The translations under genes and the position numbers were made by a program. A DNA stretch of 25,861 nucleotides from Nemertoderma westbladi (taxonomy: Eukaryota > Xenacoelomorpha > Nemertodermatida > Nemertodermatidae), in assembly GCA_032718475.1 (NCBI GenBank), contig JAUCBJ010003343.1:1-25861 (forward strand). The letters run 5' to 3'. The number at the start of each line of letters is the position of its first letter. The first letter of the stretch is position 1. The notes beneath the pieces are model-generated. The model searched no databases and had not been told where the DNA came from. It saw nothing but the letters and a program-made list of their open reading frames with translations. Positions 1 through 11,585 of the stretch are shown piece after piece.

Positions 1-20
1 GGGGGGTTGTTACCTACACA

Positions 21-49
<29 letters not shown>
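21..49. repeat. Poly-C tract (29 bp)
   Basis: An uninterrupted run of 29 C follows a short G-rich start. Similar G/C homopolymers recur at 10188-10198, 10642-10657, 11810-11824 and 13961-13986, mostly beside or inside repeats. Exact homopolymer lengths are error-prone in most sequencing. Confidence 0.95.
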
Positions 50-51
<2 letters not shown>

Positions 52-320
52 TAAGAGCCCTGTCAAACAGTCTTACCTGTTTCTTGTTGCAACATATAAC
101 GTATCCTAGCAACCATAGGCCACAACTCTGATACATCGTTGGTCGTCTGAACACAGTCCAATCGCTGACCTTGTTTACATGGAAGTGAATCTAAAAACCA
201 AAAATACACGATGTTAAAAGGAAGTAAAAAATATGCCCACCATTGAAACAAAACAAAGATAGATTAGCGACAAAAGGAATTCGTCGTATTCTCATACAAT
301 TACAAGCAAATGCAAGTCGG
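50..320. other. Unique AT-rich DNA, no gene seen
   Basis: The stretch between the poly-C tract and the 20-bp satellite shows no repeat structure and no convincing coding potential. A 62-codon open frame on the minus strand (63-251) has no recognisable domain and is best treated as chance. Confidence 0.6.
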
Positions 321-3300
321 AAAAGGTAATTAACTGTACGACAAGGTAATTAACTGTACGACAAGGTAATTAACAGTACGACAAGGTAATTAACAGTACG
401 ACAAGGTAATTAACTGTACGACAAGGTAATTAACTGTACGACAAGGTAATTAACAGTACGAAAAGGTAATTAACTGTACGACAAGGTAATTAACTGTACG
501 ACAAGGTAATTAACAGTACGACAAGGTAATTAACTGTACGACAAGGTAATTAACAGTACGAAAAGGTAATTAACTGTACGACAAGGTAATTAACTGTACG
601 ACAAGGTAATTAACGTACGAAAGGTAATTAACTGTACGACAAGGTAATTAACAGTACGACAAGGTAATTAACTGTACGACAAGGTAATTAACAGTACGAC
701 AAGGTAATTAACTGTACGACAAGGTAATTAACTGTACGACAAGGTAATTAACTGTACGACAAGGTAATTAACTGTACGACAAGGTAATTAACTGTACGAC
801 AAGGTAATTAACTGTACGACAAGGTAATTAACTGTACGACAGGGTAATTAACTGTACGACAAGGTAATTAACTGTACGACAAGGTAATTAACTGTACGAC
901 AAGGTAATTAACTGTACGACAAGGTAATTAACTGTACGACAAGGTAATTAACTGTACGACAAGGTAATTAACTGTACGACAAGGTAATTAACTGTACGAC
1001 AAGGTAATTAACAGTACGACAAGGTAATTAACTGTACGACAAGGTAATTAACTGTACGACAAGGTAATTAACAGTACGACAAGGTAATTAACTGTACGAC
1101 AAGGTAATTAACTGTACGACAAGGTAATTAACTGTACGACAAGGTAATTAACTGTACGACAAGGTAATTAACTGTACGACAAGGTAATTAACTGTACGAC
1201 AAGGTAATTAACTGTACGACAAGGTAATTAACTGTACGACAAGGTAATTAACTGTACGACAAGGTAATTAACTGTACGACAAGGTAATTAACTGTACGAC
1301 AAGGTAATTAACTGTACGACAAGGTAATTAACTGTACGACAAGGTAATTAACTGTACGACAAGGTAATTAACTGTACGACAAGGTAATTAACTGTACGAC
1401 AAGGTAATTAACTGTACGACAAGGTAATTAACTGTACGACAAGGTAATTAACTGTACGACAGGGTAATTAACTGTACGACAAGGTAATTAACTGTACGAC
1501 AAGGTAATTAACTGTACGACAAGGTAATTAACAGTACGACAAGGTAATTAACTGTACGACAAGGTAATTAACTGTACGACAAGGTAATTAACAGTACGAC
1601 AAGGTAATTAACTGTACGACAAGGTAATTAACTGTACGACAAGGTAATTAACTGTACGACAAGGTAATTAACTGTACGACAAGGTAATTAACAGTACGAC
1701 AAGGTAATTAACTGTACGACAAGGTAATTAACTGTACGACAAGGTAATTAACTGTACGACAAGGTAATTAACTGTACGACAAGGTAATTAACAGTACGAC
1801 AAGGTAATTAACTGTACGACAAGGTAATTAACTGTACGACAAGGTAATTAACAGTACGACAAGGTAATTAACTGTACGACAAGGTAATTAACTGTACGAC
1901 AAGGTAATTAACTGTACGACAAGGTAATTAACTGTACGACAAGGTAATTAACTGTACGACAAGGTAATTAACTGTACGACAAGGTAATTAACTGTACGAC
2001 AAGGTAATTAACTGTACGACAAGGTAATTAACTGTACGACAAGGTAATTAACAGTACGACAAGGTAATTAACTGTACGACAAGGTAATTAACTGTACGAC
2101 AAGGTAATTAACAGTACGACAAGGTAATTAACTGTACGACAAGGTAATTAACTGTACGACAAGGTAATTAACAGTACGACAAGGTAATTAACAGTACGAC
2201 AAGGTAATTAACTGTACGACAAGGTAATTAACTGTACGACAAGGTAATTAACTGTACGACAAGGTAATTAACAGTACGACAAGGTAATTAACAGTACGAA
2301 AAGGTAATTAACTGTACGACAAGGTAATTAACAGTACGACAAGGTAATTAACAGTACGACAAGGTAATTAACTGTACGACAAGGTAATTAACTGTACGAC
2401 AAGGTAATTAACTGTACGACAAGGTAATTAACTGTACGACAAGGTAATTAACAGTACGACAAGGTAATTAACAGTACGACAAGGTAATTAACTGTACGAC
2501 AAGGTAATTAACTGTACGACAAGGTAATTAACTGTACGACAAGGTAATTAACTGTACGACAAGGTAATTAACTGTACGACAAGGTAATTAACTGTACGAC
2601 AAGGTAATTAACTGTACGACAAGGTAATTAACAGTACGACAAGGTAATTAACAGTACGACAAGGTAATTAACTGTACGACAAGGTAATTAACAGTACGAC
2701 AAGGTAATTAACTGTACGACAAGGTAATTAACTGTACGACAAGGTAATTAACAGTACGACAAGGTAATTAACAGTACGACAAGGTAATTAACTGTACGAC
2801 AAGGTAATTAACTGTACGACAAGGTAATTAACTGTACGACAAGGTAATTAACTGTACGACAAGGTAATTAACAGTACGACAAGGTAATTAACAGTACGAC
2901 AAGGTAATTAACTGTACGACAAGGTAATTAACTGTACGACAAGGTAATTAACAGTACGACAAGGTAATTAACTGTACGACAAGGTAATTAACTGTACGAC
3001 AAGGTAATTAACTGTACGACAAGGTAATTAACTGTACGACAAGGTAATTAACTGTACGACAAGGTAATTAACTGTACGACAAGGTAATTAACAGTACGAC
3101 AAGGTAATTAACTGTACGACAAGGTAATTAACAGTACGACAAGGTAATTAACAGTACGACAAGGTAATTAACTGTACGACAAGGTAATTAACTGTACGAC
3201 AAGGTAATTAACTGTACGACAGGGTAATTAACTGTACGACAAGGTAATTAACTGTACGACAAGGTAATTAACTGTACGACAAGGTAATTAACTGTACGAC

Positions 3301-6300
3301 AAGGTAATTAACTGTACGACAAGGTAATTAACAGTACGACAAGGTAATTAACTGTACGACAAGGTAATTAACTGTACGACAGCGTAATTAACTGTACGAC
3401 AAGGTAATTAACTGTACGACAAGGTTTAACTGTACGACAAGGTAATTAACTGTACGACAAGGTAATTAACTGTACGACAAGGTAATTAACTGTACGACAA
3501 GGTAATTAACTGTACGACAAGGTAATTAACTGTACGACAAGGTAATTAACAGTACGACAAGGTAATTAACAGTACGAAAAGGTAATTAACTGTACGACAA
3601 GGTAATTAACTGTACGACAAGGTAATTAACAGTACGAAAAGGTAATTAACTGTACGACAAGGTAATTAACTGTACGACAAGGTAATTAACTGTACGACAA
3701 GGTAATTAACTGTACGACAAGGTAATTAACTGTACGACAAGGTAATTAACTGTACGACAAGGTAATTAACAGTACGACAAGGTAATTAACTGTACGACAA
3801 GGTAATTAACAGTACGACAAGGTAATTAACTGTACGACAAGGTAATTAACTGTACGACAAGGTAATTAACAGTACGAAAAGGTAATTAACTGTACGACAA
3901 GGTAATTAACTGTACGACAAGGTAATTAACAGTACGACAAGGTAATTAACTGTACGACAAGGTAATTAACAGTACGAAAAGGTAATTAACTGTACGACAA
4001 GGTAATTAACTGTACGACAAGGTAATTAACTGTACGACAAGGTAATTAACTGTACGACAAGGTAATTAACAGTACGACAAGGTAATTAACTGTACGACAA
4101 GGTAATTAACAGTACGACAAGGTAATTAACTGTACGACAAGGTAATTAACTGTACGACAAGGTAATTAACTGTACGACAAGGTAATTAACTGTACGACAA
4201 GGTAATTAACTGTACGACAGGGTAATTAACTGTACGACAAGGTAATTAACTGTACGACAAGGTAATTAACTGTACGACAAGGTAATTAACTGTACGACAA
4301 GGTAATTAACTGTACGACAGGGTAATTAACTGTACGACAAGGTAATTAACTGTACGACAAGGTAATTAACTGTACGACAAGGTAATTAACAGTACGACAA
4401 GGTAATTAACTGTACGACAAGGTAATTAACTGTACGACAAGGTAATTAACAGTACGACAAGGTAATTAACTGTACGAAAAGGTAATTAACTGTACGACAA
4501 GGTAATTAACTGTACGACAAGGTAATTAACTGTACGACAAGGTAATTAACAGTACGACAAGGTAATTAACAGTACGAAAAGGTAATTAACTGTACGACAA
4601 GGTAATTAACAGTACGACAAGGTAATTAACAGTACGACAAGGTAATTAACTGTACGACAAGGTAATTAACTGTACGACAGGGTAATTAACTGTACGACAA
4701 GGTAATTAACAGTACGACAAGGTAATTAACAGTACGAAAAGGTAATTAACTGTACGACAAGGTAATTAACTGTACGACAAGGTAATTAACTGTACGACAA
4801 GGTAATTAACTGTACGACAAGGTAATTAACTGTACGACAAGGTAATTAACTGTACGACAAGGTAATTAACAGTACGAAAAGGTAATTAACTGTACGACAA
4901 GGTAATTAACAGTACGACAAGGTAATTAACAGTACGACAAGGTAATTAACTGTACGACAAGGTAATTAACAGTACGACAGGGTAATTAACAGTACGAAAA
5001 GGTAATTAACTGTACGACAGGGTAATTAACAGTACGACAAGGTAATTAACAGTACGACAAGGTAATTAACTGTACGACAAGGTAATTAACTGTACGACAA
5101 GGTAATTAACTGTACGACAAGGTAATTAACTGTACGACAGGGTAATTAACTGTACGACAAGGTAATTAACAGTACGACAAGGTAATTAACAGTACGAAAA
5201 GGTAATTAACTGTACGACAAGGTAATTAACAGTACGACAAGGTAATTAACAGTACGACAAGGTAATTAACTGTACGACAAGGTAATTAACTGTACGACAA
5301 GGTAATTAACTGTACGACAAGGTAATTAACTGTACGACAGGGTAATTAACTGTACGACAAGGTAATTAACAGTACGAAAAGGTAATTAACTGTACGACAA
5401 GGTAATTAACAGTACGACAAGGTAATTAACAGTACGACAAGGTAATTAACTGTACGACAAGGTAATTAACTGTACGACAGGGTAATTAACTGTACGACAA
5501 GGTAATTAACTGTACGACAGGGTAATTAACTGTACGACAAGGTAATTAACAGTACGAAAAGGTAATTAACTGTACGACAAGGTAATTAACAGTACGACAA
5601 GGTAATTAACAGTACGACAAGGTAATTAACTGTACGACAAGGTAATTAACTGTACGACAGGGTAATTAACTGTACGACAAGGTAATTAACAGTACGAAAA
5701 GGTAATTAACTGTACGACAAGGTAATTAACAGTACGACAAGGTAATTAACAGTACGACAAGGTAATTAACTGTACGACAAGGTAATTAACTGTACGACAG
5801 GGTAATTAACTGTACGACAAGGTAATTAACAGTACGACAAGGTAATTAACAGTACGAAAAGGTAATTAACTGTACGACAAGGTAATTAACTGTACGACAA
5901 GGTAATTAACTGTACGACAAGGTAATTAACTGTACGACAAGGTAATTAACTGTACGACAAGGTAATTAACTGTACGACAAGGTAATTAACTGTACGACAA
6001 GGTAATTAACTGTACGACAAGGTAATTAACTGTACGACAAGGTAATTAACTGTACGACAGGGTAATTAACAGTACGACAAGGTAATTAACTTTACGACAA
6101 GGTAATTAACAGTACGACAAGGTAATTAACAGTACGACAAGGTAATTAACTGTACGGCAAGGTAATTAACTGTACGACAGCGTAATTAACTGTACGACAA
6201 GGTAATTAACTGTACGACAAGGTAATTAACTGTACGACAAGGTAATTAACTGTACGGCAAGGTAATTAACTGTACGACAAGGTAATTAACTGTACGACAA

Positions 6301-6964
6301 GGTAATTAACAGTACGACAAGGTAATTAACAGTACGACAAGGTAATTAACAGTACGACAAGGTAATTAACTGTACGACAAGGTAATTAACTGTACGACAA
6401 GGTAATTAACTGTACGACAAGGTAATTAACTGTACGACAAGGTAATTAACAGTACGACAGGGTAATTAACTGTACGACAAGGTAATTAACTGTACGACAG
6501 GGTAATTAACTGTACGACAAGGTTTAACTGTACGACAAAGTTTAACTGTACGACAAGGTAATTAACTGTACGACAAGGTAATTAACTGTACGACAAGGTA
6601 ATTAACTGTACGACAAGGTAATTAACTGTACGACAAGGTAATTAACTGTACGACAAGGTAATTAACAGTACGACAGGGTAATTAACTGTACGACAAGGTA
6701 ATTAACTGTACGACAGCGTAATTAACTGTACGACAAGGTAATTAACTGTACGACAAGGTAATTAACTGTACGACAAGGTAATTAACTGTACGACAAGGTA
6801 ATTAACTGTACGACAAGGTAATTAACAGTACGACAAGGTAATTAACTGTACGACAAGGTTTAACTGTACGACAAGGTAATTAACTGTACGACAAGGTAAT
6901 TAACTGTACGACAAGGTAATTAACTGTACGACAGGGTAATTAACTGTACGACAAGGTAATTAAC
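321..6964. repeat. 20-bp satellite array, about 330 copies
   Basis: A head-to-tail array of a 20-bp unit, GGTAATTAACTGTACGACAA, runs without interruption for about 6.6 kb. Units differ at few positions: CTGTACG versus CAGTACG, ACGAC versus ACGAA, AAGG versus AGGG, and a rare AGCG. A few length variants exist: a short unit near 612-622, and a three-base deletion giving GGTTTAAC near 3423, 6522, 6539 and 6857. Every standard unit carries the palindrome TAATTA and a GTAC. The unit contains TAA in repeated frames and 20 is not a multiple of three, so it is not coding. The edges are sharp: aagtcgg before the first unit and TAACCAACCG after the last. Confidence 0.98.
5321..5780. repeat. Higher-order 140-bp repeat inside the 20-bp satellite
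   Basis: Code units by variant: T = CTG type, Tg = CTG followed by AGGG, A = CAG type, a = CAG with ACGAA. The seven-unit pattern Tg-T-a-T-A-A-T then occurs at 5321-5460, 5501-5640 and 5641-5780, the last two directly adjacent. A related form with one extra A unit begins at 5121, and partial forms begin near 4661 and 5781. This shows that blocks of seven units, not single monomers, were copied here. Confidence 0.85.
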
Positions 6965-7029
6965 CAACCGCAACGTCTATCGGTACAAACCACAAACTGC
7001 AGACTGAAGCAGTATAGTCGAACAAACCG

Positions 7030-7042
7030 GTGTTACCTCGAT
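7030..7042. repeat. Left target-site duplication of the LINE insertion
   Basis: The 13-bp sequence gtgttacctcgat is repeated exactly at 7643-7655, immediately after the (TAG)n tail. It brackets the retrotransposon fragment, as expected for target-primed reverse transcription. Confidence 0.88.
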
Positions 7043-7642
7043 CAGTCAGAAGTCAGGTGAGGACCTTCGAATACGTAAGGGAAAGGCATGGGCAGCCTTG
7101 AATAGGCTTTCCAGGATTTGGAAGTCATCGAGAATTAATCGGAAACTTAAGGTCCGATTATTTAGAGCAGCAGTAGTTCCAGTACTCCTCTATGGGAGTC
7201 CATGCTGGGCTCTAACTACTGAGGACACCAAATCTCTGAATGGCACATTCACAAGAATGCTACGCCGGGTTCATTGTGTCAAGTACAATGCACACATCTC
7301 CAACCAGACACTATATAACATTGGAGGTGTCTCATTGGTTCCCCCAAGCTTGACACTAGAACAAAATCGCCTCCGCTTTGCAGGACATTGCTTTCGCCGT
7401 GAGGACAAGCCAGTGCATAATCTTGTACTTTGGCAGCCTCATGGAGTGAATAAGCATGGTGGACAGCCCATGACTTTCTTGAGACGCATCTTAAAGGACA
7501 CTGGCCTTGAAGATGCGGATGATCTAGCAAATGTCATGGGTGATAGGGAGTTGTGGCGGTGCAATTTTGTCGATAAGCTGGCACAGCATTCTTAAAAATG
7601 CAGCTGCAATGTAGCATGCCGATCCTAGTAGTAGTAGTAGTA
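7043..7642 (+). mobile_element. 5'-truncated non-LTR retrotransposon (LINE), (TAG)n tail
   Basis: A 600-bp insertion lies between two exact 13-bp direct repeats (7030-7042 and 7643-7655). It holds only the 3' end of a LINE: the C-terminal part of the reverse-transcriptase ORF, a short 3' UTR of about 30 bp and a terminal TAG trinucleotide tail from about 7626. Truncation at the 5' end, a microsatellite tail instead of poly(A) and a short target-site duplication are standard signs of LINE insertion. The protein end resembles RTE/CR1-type elements of invertebrates, but the clade cannot be fixed without a search. The open frame and exact duplication suggest a fairly young insertion. Confidence 0.88.
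7044..7595 (+). pseudogene. LINE reverse transcriptase, C-terminal fragment
   Basis: This is the C-terminal end of a retrotransposon ORF2-type protein, which in a full element copies its RNA into the genome at a nicked target. The frame is open from upstream of the insertion to a TAA at 7593-7595. No true start exists, because the 5' part was lost on insertion. Visible landmarks, counted from the TTG at 7098, are the KLKVRLFRAAV segment, then LLYGSPCW (about residues 30-37), which matches the thumb-region VLLYGxxxW signature of LINE RTs. RLRFAGHCFRRED (about 91-103) and LVLWQPHG (109-116) follow. A GGQP at 121-124 stands where relatives often have RGRP. The catalytic palm motif with the paired aspartates lies upstream and is absent, so the fragment cannot be an active enzyme. 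No internal stop or frameshift is seen. Confidence 0.9.
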
Positions 7643-7644
7643 GT
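7626..7644 (+). repeat. (TAG)n microsatellite tail of the LINE
   Basis: About six TAG/AGT units end the retrotransposon just before the right-hand target-site duplication. Their position at the 3' end identifies them as the element's own tail. Confidence 0.9.
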
Positions 7645-7655
7645 GTTACCTCGAT
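7643..7655. repeat. Right target-site duplication of the LINE insertion
   Basis: An exact copy of the 13 bp at 7030-7042, following the LINE tail. The tail and the duplication share a few ambiguous bases, so the boundary could shift by one or two positions. Confidence 0.88.
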
Positions 7656-7742
7656 GTACCGGTCACGGCGATTAAGCCTCACTCAAGGAGAACAGTATAA
7701 GATCAGTTTGGTTGACGACGACATATAAAACAGTAAATAACG

Positions 7743-8162
7743 GTGCGGGAGGACTACGATGGATTACCGCTCACATCGAACAACAAGTTTTATTCGAGAG
7801 GAATCCGTCTTCCTCCCACAGATGCGCCTAGAAAAACCAGAGTTATGTGGTTGGAGAGGATGAAAAAGTTGAATGACTCGGCGTCCCAATCATACCTATG
7901 GGTGTGTCGGGGCACTGTGGTTGGGCGTCGCCCGAGAGAACATGATATGAATCGAAGACGAATCAACCACCATGAATGGCGTAATACGGAGGAATTCTCG
8001 GCGAGTAATTTCAATATTCAAATAGAATTAGCTACTCCAAGTCAAAACTACCACTTCGCCCGCGAGCAAGCTTCGCCCAATAAACAATTATTGTTTTGGT
8101 TAGAAAAAGTCGTCTCTGTATCCTGCTCAGGCACCCAGGCCACACTAATGTCCACTTTATAA
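7743..8162 (+). other. Unrecognised 139-codon open frame, probably not a gene
   Basis: A 420-bp open frame begins at a GTG and ends at TAA. I recognise no domain. It is rich in Arg, Asn and Ser, with no signal peptide or membrane segment. Its last third overlaps a piece of dispersed fold-back family F (about 8076-8130, with the signature ATTGTTTTGGTTAGAAAAAG), which argues against a conserved protein end. No ATG start, splice pattern or supporting neighbour is visible. It could be an old mobile-element remnant or chance. Confidence 0.2.
8076..8130 (+). repeat. Fragment of dispersed fold-back family F
   Basis: The sequence around ATTGTTTTGGTTAGAAAAAG followed by GTCTCTGTA-CCTGCTC matches the units at 11651-11770 and the arm of the large palindrome at 24131-24186. 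It is a short diverged piece. Confidence 0.65.
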
Positions 8163-9340
8163 GTTTACAGTAAAGTAAGTAAAGTAAATTTTCTTCGGCC
8201 GTTAGGCCAGGGATTACGCACAAAGTCTGACGACTTATTTCCAGTGCGGTCCCCCAGAACTTTACTCTCCAGAGGAAACTCTAGTACTCATTTAGCTAGG
8301 TTCTCCTCTCTAGTAAACACTATTCTATAACTGTAACTGTATACTATCTATTTAAAACAACTAGTACTGCAATCTTATAAAGTGAAGGATTATAAGTCTT
8401 AAAGTAAATAGTTATAACATAGATAGGTCTTAAATAATACAATTACAACCAAATCACTTTATATTACAACCATTTTATATAGTTTGCAGAAATAAAAAAA
8501 ATAGTAGTCACATGCTATAAGCTAGCACGCTAATAAACCATGATTGTACCCTCAATCCATCCCCCCACTATACTACCAACACCCTCAATCCATTGATTGT
8601 TGGGAAATGTTGATGAATAAAGTAATAGCTTTGAAGCTACAACGTTATGCTTTGGGTACAAAATAATAGATCATTATAATGCGATGGGAAGAGTTGCGTA
8701 TTCATTACGTGTCCTTGGCCAGTTGATGGAACGATAATTAAATATACATCATAATTATGGATTGACTCAAAAAGCATCCCAGTTCTACCATTATAATTCA
8801 AAGCTTATTTAATGAATGAATGGGGGATGGCATCTGTGCTGGAGAGATAATTATTCGCTATCTGTCAACTATCGTCAGCCAATCTCTAACACTAGGCCTG
8901 CCGGAAACGCGACGTATAATTCCGGCTACGATAAGCTCTTCGCAGACATACCCGAGTCACCGCCCACCGAATCCAATTAGGGAATATGATACGTCTGAGC
9001 GGCATGTCAGCACATAATTGCTGAAGTAATTGTGGACGGATAATCAGGCTGCTCTATAACTGCAGGACTGAAGCGACTGGGTTAACGTAATGACTCATAA
9101 TGTGAGGTAACAACATACATACAGTGTGGGTAGGTAATCAGATGAGAAATCCTTCCAGGAAAAAGCAATCCGAATTTCCGCCAGGAAAAAGCAATCAATG
9201 TCAGTTACAATCCATATTGCCATGGCCATAGGCGCAGCCTATTTTAAATGAAATGCATACCTTACAACCCCGGAGAATATAAAAAAATGAGCATTATAAA
9301 CACATTTTTCGTAAAAATGTTAAAATAATGATCTCAAAGG
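8131..9340. other. AT-rich unique DNA, no gene seen
   Basis: About 1.2 kb without a convincing gene. Two small local duplications are visible: CCCTCAATCCAT at 8549-8560 and 8582-8593, and CCAGGAAAAAGCAATC at 9155-9170 and 9181-9196 (period 26). A 65-codon frame at 8820-9017 has no recognisable feature. Confidence 0.6.
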
Positions 9341-9600
9341 TTGGTTCCCTGGTGCCGAGGTTGGTTCCCTGGTGCCGAGGTTGGTTCCCTGGTGCCGAGG
9401 TTGGTTCCCTGGTGCCGAGGTTGGTTCCCTGGTGCCGAGGTTGGTTCCCTGGTGCCGAGGTTGGTTCCCTGGTGCCGAGGTTGGTTCCCTGGTGCCGAGG
9501 ATGGAGGCCGTTGGTTCCCTAGTGCCGAGGATGGAGGCCGTTGGTTCCCTGGTGCCGATGATGGAGGCCGTTGGTTCCCTGGTGCCGAGGATGGAGGCCG
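9341..9600. repeat. Minisatellite with 20-bp units changing to 30-bp units
   Basis: Eight tandem copies of TTGGTTCCCTGGTGCCGAGG (9341-9500) are followed by three copies of a 30-bp unit (9501-9590), which is the same 20 bp preceded by ATGGAGGCCG. A last ATGGAGGCCG closes the array at 9600. All frames on the plus strand are open because the unit lacks stops, so the apparent small proteins (VPRLVPWCRGWFPGAE-like) are repeat artefacts. Confidence 0.97.
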
Positions 9601-10187
9601 TTATAAATTGCTATAAATTTTCATTTAAAGGGAAACTGAAGTTTTCGGGTTAAAAAAATGTGAATTTTGCATATAATGCATAATGATATAATGCAGAATA
9701 CACAATTCAAATATGAAACCAGTTTTTCTATATCTTAAAGTGTTACGATGATAACAACACTAACTTGTGGGGTACTAGTGGCATACGCGGTCGTGTCGCG
9801 ATAGTAAATAAAATACATTTTCATTCACTAATCGATATCATGAGATGATAGTCAAATTGGCAGACTTTCATGTTGGTAGGTCTGATAGTTCCTTAGATAT
9901 CCTGCATATAAGATCTACGGTTCCCCGCTAAAGTTTCCCCTTAAATAAAAACACATTTTTGAAGCATATCTTTTAATAAAGGATGATTGACGTTTATAAG
10001 TTTATCTTTTTAGTAAAACTGCCATGTATCTCTCGCTTCTGCCAATGGGCTGGCCATAGTATGTCCGGACAGTTATAAGAGTATATTATAAATATATTTT
10101 ACGTTTGAAATAGAGAAACAAAGAAAACTATGTCGAAATATCATATTTAGATTTTCTTTTGAAATTACGGTTTCAATTTACGGAGGA
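9601..10187. other. AT-rich unique DNA, no gene seen
   Basis: About 590 bp with no coding signal and no clear repeat. Only a short inverted match is seen, between ATTTAAAGGGAAACT near 9623 and its complement near 9932. Confidence 0.6.
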
Positions 10188-10198
10188 GGGGGGGGGGG
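10188..10198. repeat. Poly-G tract (11 bp)
   Basis: An uninterrupted G run inside AT-rich DNA, preceded by CGGAGGA. Confidence 0.95.
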
Positions 10199-10574
10199 TA
10201 CCATGCCTATAACAAAAGCAAAATGTACGCTGATTCTGTAATCAGTTGTTTCGTTTGCGAAATTCAGAAACACTTTCCAATATATACGTGAAAATTTATA
10301 AATTATGTGCAATACCATGTTCACAAAAAAATATATGAAAAATTGGCATTTAAGGCGAAGGTGTTTTAATTGTGTTTTAATTTGCATTCAAAGTAAGTCA
10401 AAACAAGTTAAAAAACAATTATGGGCCCCAATTAAGCAAGAGTTATACGCAGTATATCCTGCTTTCCTATTTATAGGAAATATTTACATATTAAAAAATA
10501 TATATAAAATGTATAAAAAATTTCCATTTTTATATTTTCATATTTATACATATTATTCTATTGATTTTATATCA
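10199..10574. other. Very AT-rich unique DNA, no gene seen
   Basis: The 95-codon frame at 10305-10592 is Lys/Ile/Tyr/Phe-rich, as random AT-rich DNA would be. No domain is recognised. Confidence 0.6.
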
Positions 10575-10675
10575 CCTAAATTGGTGATTTAACATTGAGA
10601 CGAAATAGTAATCGCCGAGGTGGGAATTGCGTCCAGCCACTCCCCCCCCCCCCCCCCGTCTCAGTTTCGAATGGA
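10575..10675 (+). repeat. Diverged half copy of fold-back family F
   Basis: The order ATTTAACATTGAG, then a TAATCGCC-type block, then TTGCGTCCAG, then a long C run (10642-10657), then GTCTCAGTTTCGAAT matches the inner left arm of the large palindrome at about 24188-24275. No inverted partner is nearby, so this is a half element. Confidence 0.75.
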
Positions 10676-11585
10676 GCACTCCACTAACGTAGTGACGTCA
10701 AACCTGCAGAAGCCGATCACAGCCGATTTTCAAAATTGGCTACCCGCGCTTCCTTAAACCCGCCATTTAGACCGTTTCATCGTGTTTTTATAAGAAACAC
10801 CATCCGCCACTCGATTCAATGCACCTTGTTACCCCTTATTCAATTGTTTCTAGACCAATAAGTTTTTTGCGCACCAACCCTGATAGGTATTATAGTAATA
10901 GGCGATATTTTATTATCCTGTTAGCAGGGAAAACTAGCCAAAACTAGCCTTTAAAGGTTCCCTGAAATTTTGCATGTACTACTCACCAAGGCGCGGCTTG
11001 GGCTGGGTCTCATATCTTGAAAAAAATGGCATTTCCTAAAGGAAATGTACCACGAAGCTCAGAAAAAAACGTGTAATACAGAAATAGAACGCCCTAATTA
11101 AACAAAAAAAAAAAAAAAAAAAACAACGTAACGTATGGATGCAAAAGGAGATTAAACCAATCATTCTAAATACGGAAAAACTGGATTAATTCCAGACAGA
11201 GTAAGATAAACCACTCCTTACGTTGCGTACCATTACCATTGTAAGGTCAAAGTGAGTGCCGCGCCACTCATTCGGTGTGCAAATAGACTGGGAGACGTAT
11301 CTCACAACTGGTTAGACTGTGACATACCAAAAACCAGACATCAACCATAAATAATGTGAATGGCAATAGCGATAACTGATACAAAAACTGATCAAACAAA
11401 TAAATAAAAGGGAATTTAAGATTTTGTTCAACTAGTACATTAAGAAATGTAACATTAAGTATGAATAGAAAGCAAATATTAGCCCCAATCAAATATGATT
11501 GATGTGTCTCAAGTGGAGGTGGGTATTGGGTATTCATTCGCCTACATTCACAGTATCAGTGGGTGGTGGGTGGGTATACAGACAA
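10676..11585. other. Unique DNA, no gene seen
   Basis: Contains a 20-bp poly-A run (11104-11123) and an 18-bp hairpin around CATTTCCT-AA-AGGAAATG (11032-11049). No coding signal is convincing. The minus-strand frame at 11268-11537 is chance-like. Confidence 0.6.

Noticed and set aside
321-6964. CRISPR array
   Set aside because: There are no spacers: the 20-bp units abut directly. The context is eukaryotic and no cas-like gene is present.
321-6964. Telomeric repeat
   Set aside because: The unit is unrelated to TTAGGG-type or other simple telomere repeats, and unique sequence lies on both sides.
7279-7530. Minus-strand 83-codon gene
   Set aside because: It is the shadow of the LINE reverse-transcriptase fragment on the plus strand.
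9617-9965. Another fold-back element
   Set aside because: Only about 15 bp (ATTTAAAGGGAAACT and its complement) match well; the rest of the arms does not align convincingly.
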